A stretch of 64,000 nucleotides of DNA, taken from assembly GCF_004104055.1 (NCBI RefSeq), contig NZ_QOVJ01000002.1, positions 186,001 through 250,000 of the forward strand, given 5' to 3'. Below are positions 62,689-64,000 of the stretch, piece by piece. The DNA comes from Leeuwenhoekiella aestuarii (GTDB lineage: Bacteria; Bacteroidota; Bacteroidia; Flavobacteriales; Flavobacteriaceae). The stretch's first letter is position 1; every line of letters begins with the position of its first letter. Both the position numbers and the translations under genes were made by a program. The notes under the pieces are model-generated. The model was not told the origin of the DNA and searched no databases. It worked only from the letters and a program-made list of their open reading frames with translations.

Positions 62689-64000
62689 GTGCCTGTTGCA
62701 CAAGTTAGCAAAAAGCTAACATACAGTTTACCTTTGATTTGCAATTGAGTTGTAATTTCATGGTATGCAAGGAAAGAAAGTATATCAGGAGCAGCTCTTC
62801 AATAGTTTCCGGCTGAGTGAACGGGTTCCACAACACAATTTCTACCGCCGATTGAAAGAAGCCTTACATCTGGATTTTCTCTATGAACTTACGTGCGGCT
62901 TTTATGGCAGCAGTGGGCAAAAGAGTATAGATCCGGTGGTGTTTTTTAAACTCTGTCTGGTCGGGTATTTAGAAAACATCATCAGCGATCGCAAGCTTAT
63001 TGATCATTGCAGTATGCGGCTTGATATCCTGTATTTTATAGGCTATGATATTGATGAAGAATTACCGTGGCATTCAACCATAAGCCGCACGCGACAATTG
63101 TTTCCGGAAGAAGTTTTTGAGTCTGTTTTTACTAAAGTGTTCACCCTTTGTGTAGAAGCGGGGATGGTCATTGGCCATACCCAGGCTATTGACAGCGCTC
63201 CTGTAAAAGCCAACGCTTCGATGGACACTCTGGAACTTAAAGTTCCAGAAGAAGAACTGGAGTCTCACCTGCGTAGGGTTCGTCACATCAGTACGATGGA
63301 CAAAGAGCAGCCGTTTCGTAAGAGTAAAGGTGATAAATCAGACAAAGGTCAACGCAGCATAACTGCCAATGAGCAGGAACTAAAGTCAATCTCTACCCGC
63401 AATAAGCGTTGGAGTAAAGATCAGGACCAGCGACCTGGAGCAGGCAATAAGGGAAGTAAGTATACCAGTAATAAAACGCACTACAGTCCCACAGACCCTG
63501 ACGCCCGTATTAGTGTAAAACCGGGCAAGGCCAGAAAACTCAATTACCTGAGCCAGCTAAGTGTAGATACGGGTCATCATGTAATCACCGACATTAAAGC
63601 CTACCACGCAGATGGTAAAGATAACCAGCAACTACCTGATATCGTTAAGCGTGTAAAACGCCGCCTGTGGCAGCAAGGACTGTACTGGGAGAATTGTGTA
63701 GCCGATACGGGCTATAGCTCCGGAGAGAATTATGCTTTTTTAGAGCGTCAGGGAATCAAAAGTTTTATACCGCCTCACGGGACTTTTAAAGGCGGGCCTG
63801 ATGGCTTTGAGTATGTTGAAAACAAAGATCATTACCTGTGTCCACAGGGTAAGATCATCCCATTCACCAAGGAGTTTAACGATTACCGAACCGGCACCCG
63901 CAAGAAAGAATACCGTGGCCGCAAGTACGTGTGCATTGACTGTCCTATACGCAGCAGCTGTCTGGGAAAAAGCGCACAGGAAAAGAAGTTCAGCGTTACC
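62689..64000 (+). mobile_element. IS1182-like insertion sequence, left end (cut by the window)
   Basis: The element begins at about 62686-62691, where the reductase reading frame breaks off, and runs past the end of the window. Its left end includes GTGCCTGTTGCAC, and a hairpin GTTAGC-AAAAA-GCTAAC (62704-62720) close to the edge. The transposase frame starts at 62765. The right end, the inverted repeat and a target duplication cannot be seen, so the exact boundary is inferred from the reductase break. Confidence 0.75.
62765..64000 (+). CDS. IS1182-family DDE transposase, partial (open at window end)
   Basis: From ATG 62765 the frame runs without a stop to base 64000, giving 412 complete codons; the C terminus is outside. 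The N-terminal part (about 1-110) has the DUF772-like block DPVVFFKLCLVGYLENIISDRKL. The first catalytic Asp fits QAIDSAPVKANAS, the second VADTGYSSGENY; the third acidic residue is expected further on. A CxxC pair near the end (CIDCPIRSSC) is typical of the IS1182 type. No frameshift or early stop is seen, so the gene could be active. Confidence 0.88.
   Translation, partial: MQGKKVYQEQLFNSFRLSERVPQHNFYRRLKEALHLDFLYELTCGFYGSSGQKSIDPVVFFKLCLVGYLENIISDRKLIDHCSMRLDILYFIGYDIDEELPWHSTISRTRQLFPEEVFESVFTKVFTLCVEAGMVIGHTQAIDSAPVKANASMDTLELKVPEEELESHLRRVRHISTMDKEQPFRKSKGDKSDKGQRSITANEQELKSISTRNKRWSKDQDQRPGAGNKGSKYTSNKTHYSPTDPDARISVKPGKARKLNYLSQLSVDTGHHVITDIKAYHADGKDNQQLPDIVKRVKRRLWQQGLYWENCVADTGYSSGENYAFLERQGIKSFIPPHGTFKGGPDGFEYVENKDHYLCPQGKIIPFTKEFNDYRTGTRKKEYRGRKYVCIDCPIRSSCLGKSAQEKKFSVT

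Overview
The window is a chromosomal segment of a Bacteroidota bacterium, most likely a marine or environmental member of the Flavobacteriaceae (genus not determined). The evidence is low-GC coding, SusC/SusD pairs, a hybrid two-component regulator, type IX secretion sorting domains (CHU_C type), PorP/SprF proteins, many lipoproteins with a short ...SC lipobox, and a TAnnTTTG-type -7 box upstream of at least one gene. No rRNA, tRNA or CRISPR array was seen.

Left part (0-29.7 kb) is a housekeeping and envelope region: an ECF sigma/anti-sigma pair, a periplasmic Cu/Zn superoxide dismutase lipoprotein, a lipid kinase divergent from an App1-type phosphatidate phosphatase, a large sortilin/BNR propeller protein, a fasciclin lipoprotein, a VWA + MoxR/ChlI-like AAA pair, a three-gene T9SS/gliding-type operon (modular CHU_C adhesin, PorP/SprF, OmpA), pirin, YjbQ, a Cof-type HAD phosphatase, an S10 peptidase, an amidohydrolase, the oxidative pentose phosphate genes (gnd divergent from zwf-pgl), a CDF metal exporter and an MscS channel.

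Middle and right part (29.8-59.1 kb) is one polysaccharide utilization locus (PUL): susC-susD on the minus strand, a divergent double-GH43 lipoprotein, a 1376-residue hybrid two-component regulator (HTCS), then a tightly packed plus-strand operon: BNR_4-type propeller lipoprotein, GH2, GH97, FG-GAP/ASPIC-UnbV lipoprotein, GH16, GH105, DUF2264 (GH154-like) and a second GH2. The set (exo- and endo-galactan-type enzymes plus GH105 and a DUF2264 protein, and no sulfatase) points to an uronate-bearing galactan such as a type II arabinogalactan; this is inference. Two shared DNA motifs tie the promoters together: a 23-bp palindrome ATAAATGT-N7-ACATTTAT found three times, and a CCCCCTATAAAT element with a second C-run one to two helical turns away found upstream of susC and of the BNR/GH2 operon.

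Right end (59.1-64 kb): a large MG2/plug-like envelope protein, then an aldo/keto reductase whose 5' end is destroyed by an IS1182-like insertion sequence whose transposase frame is still open at the window edge. Spot GC counts show that 51.6-59.1 kb and the reductase are clearly GC-richer than their neighbours, so the PUL looks mosaic. A family of short intergenic repeats that starts at gene stop codons (yjbQ, gnd, mscS) occurs in the left part.
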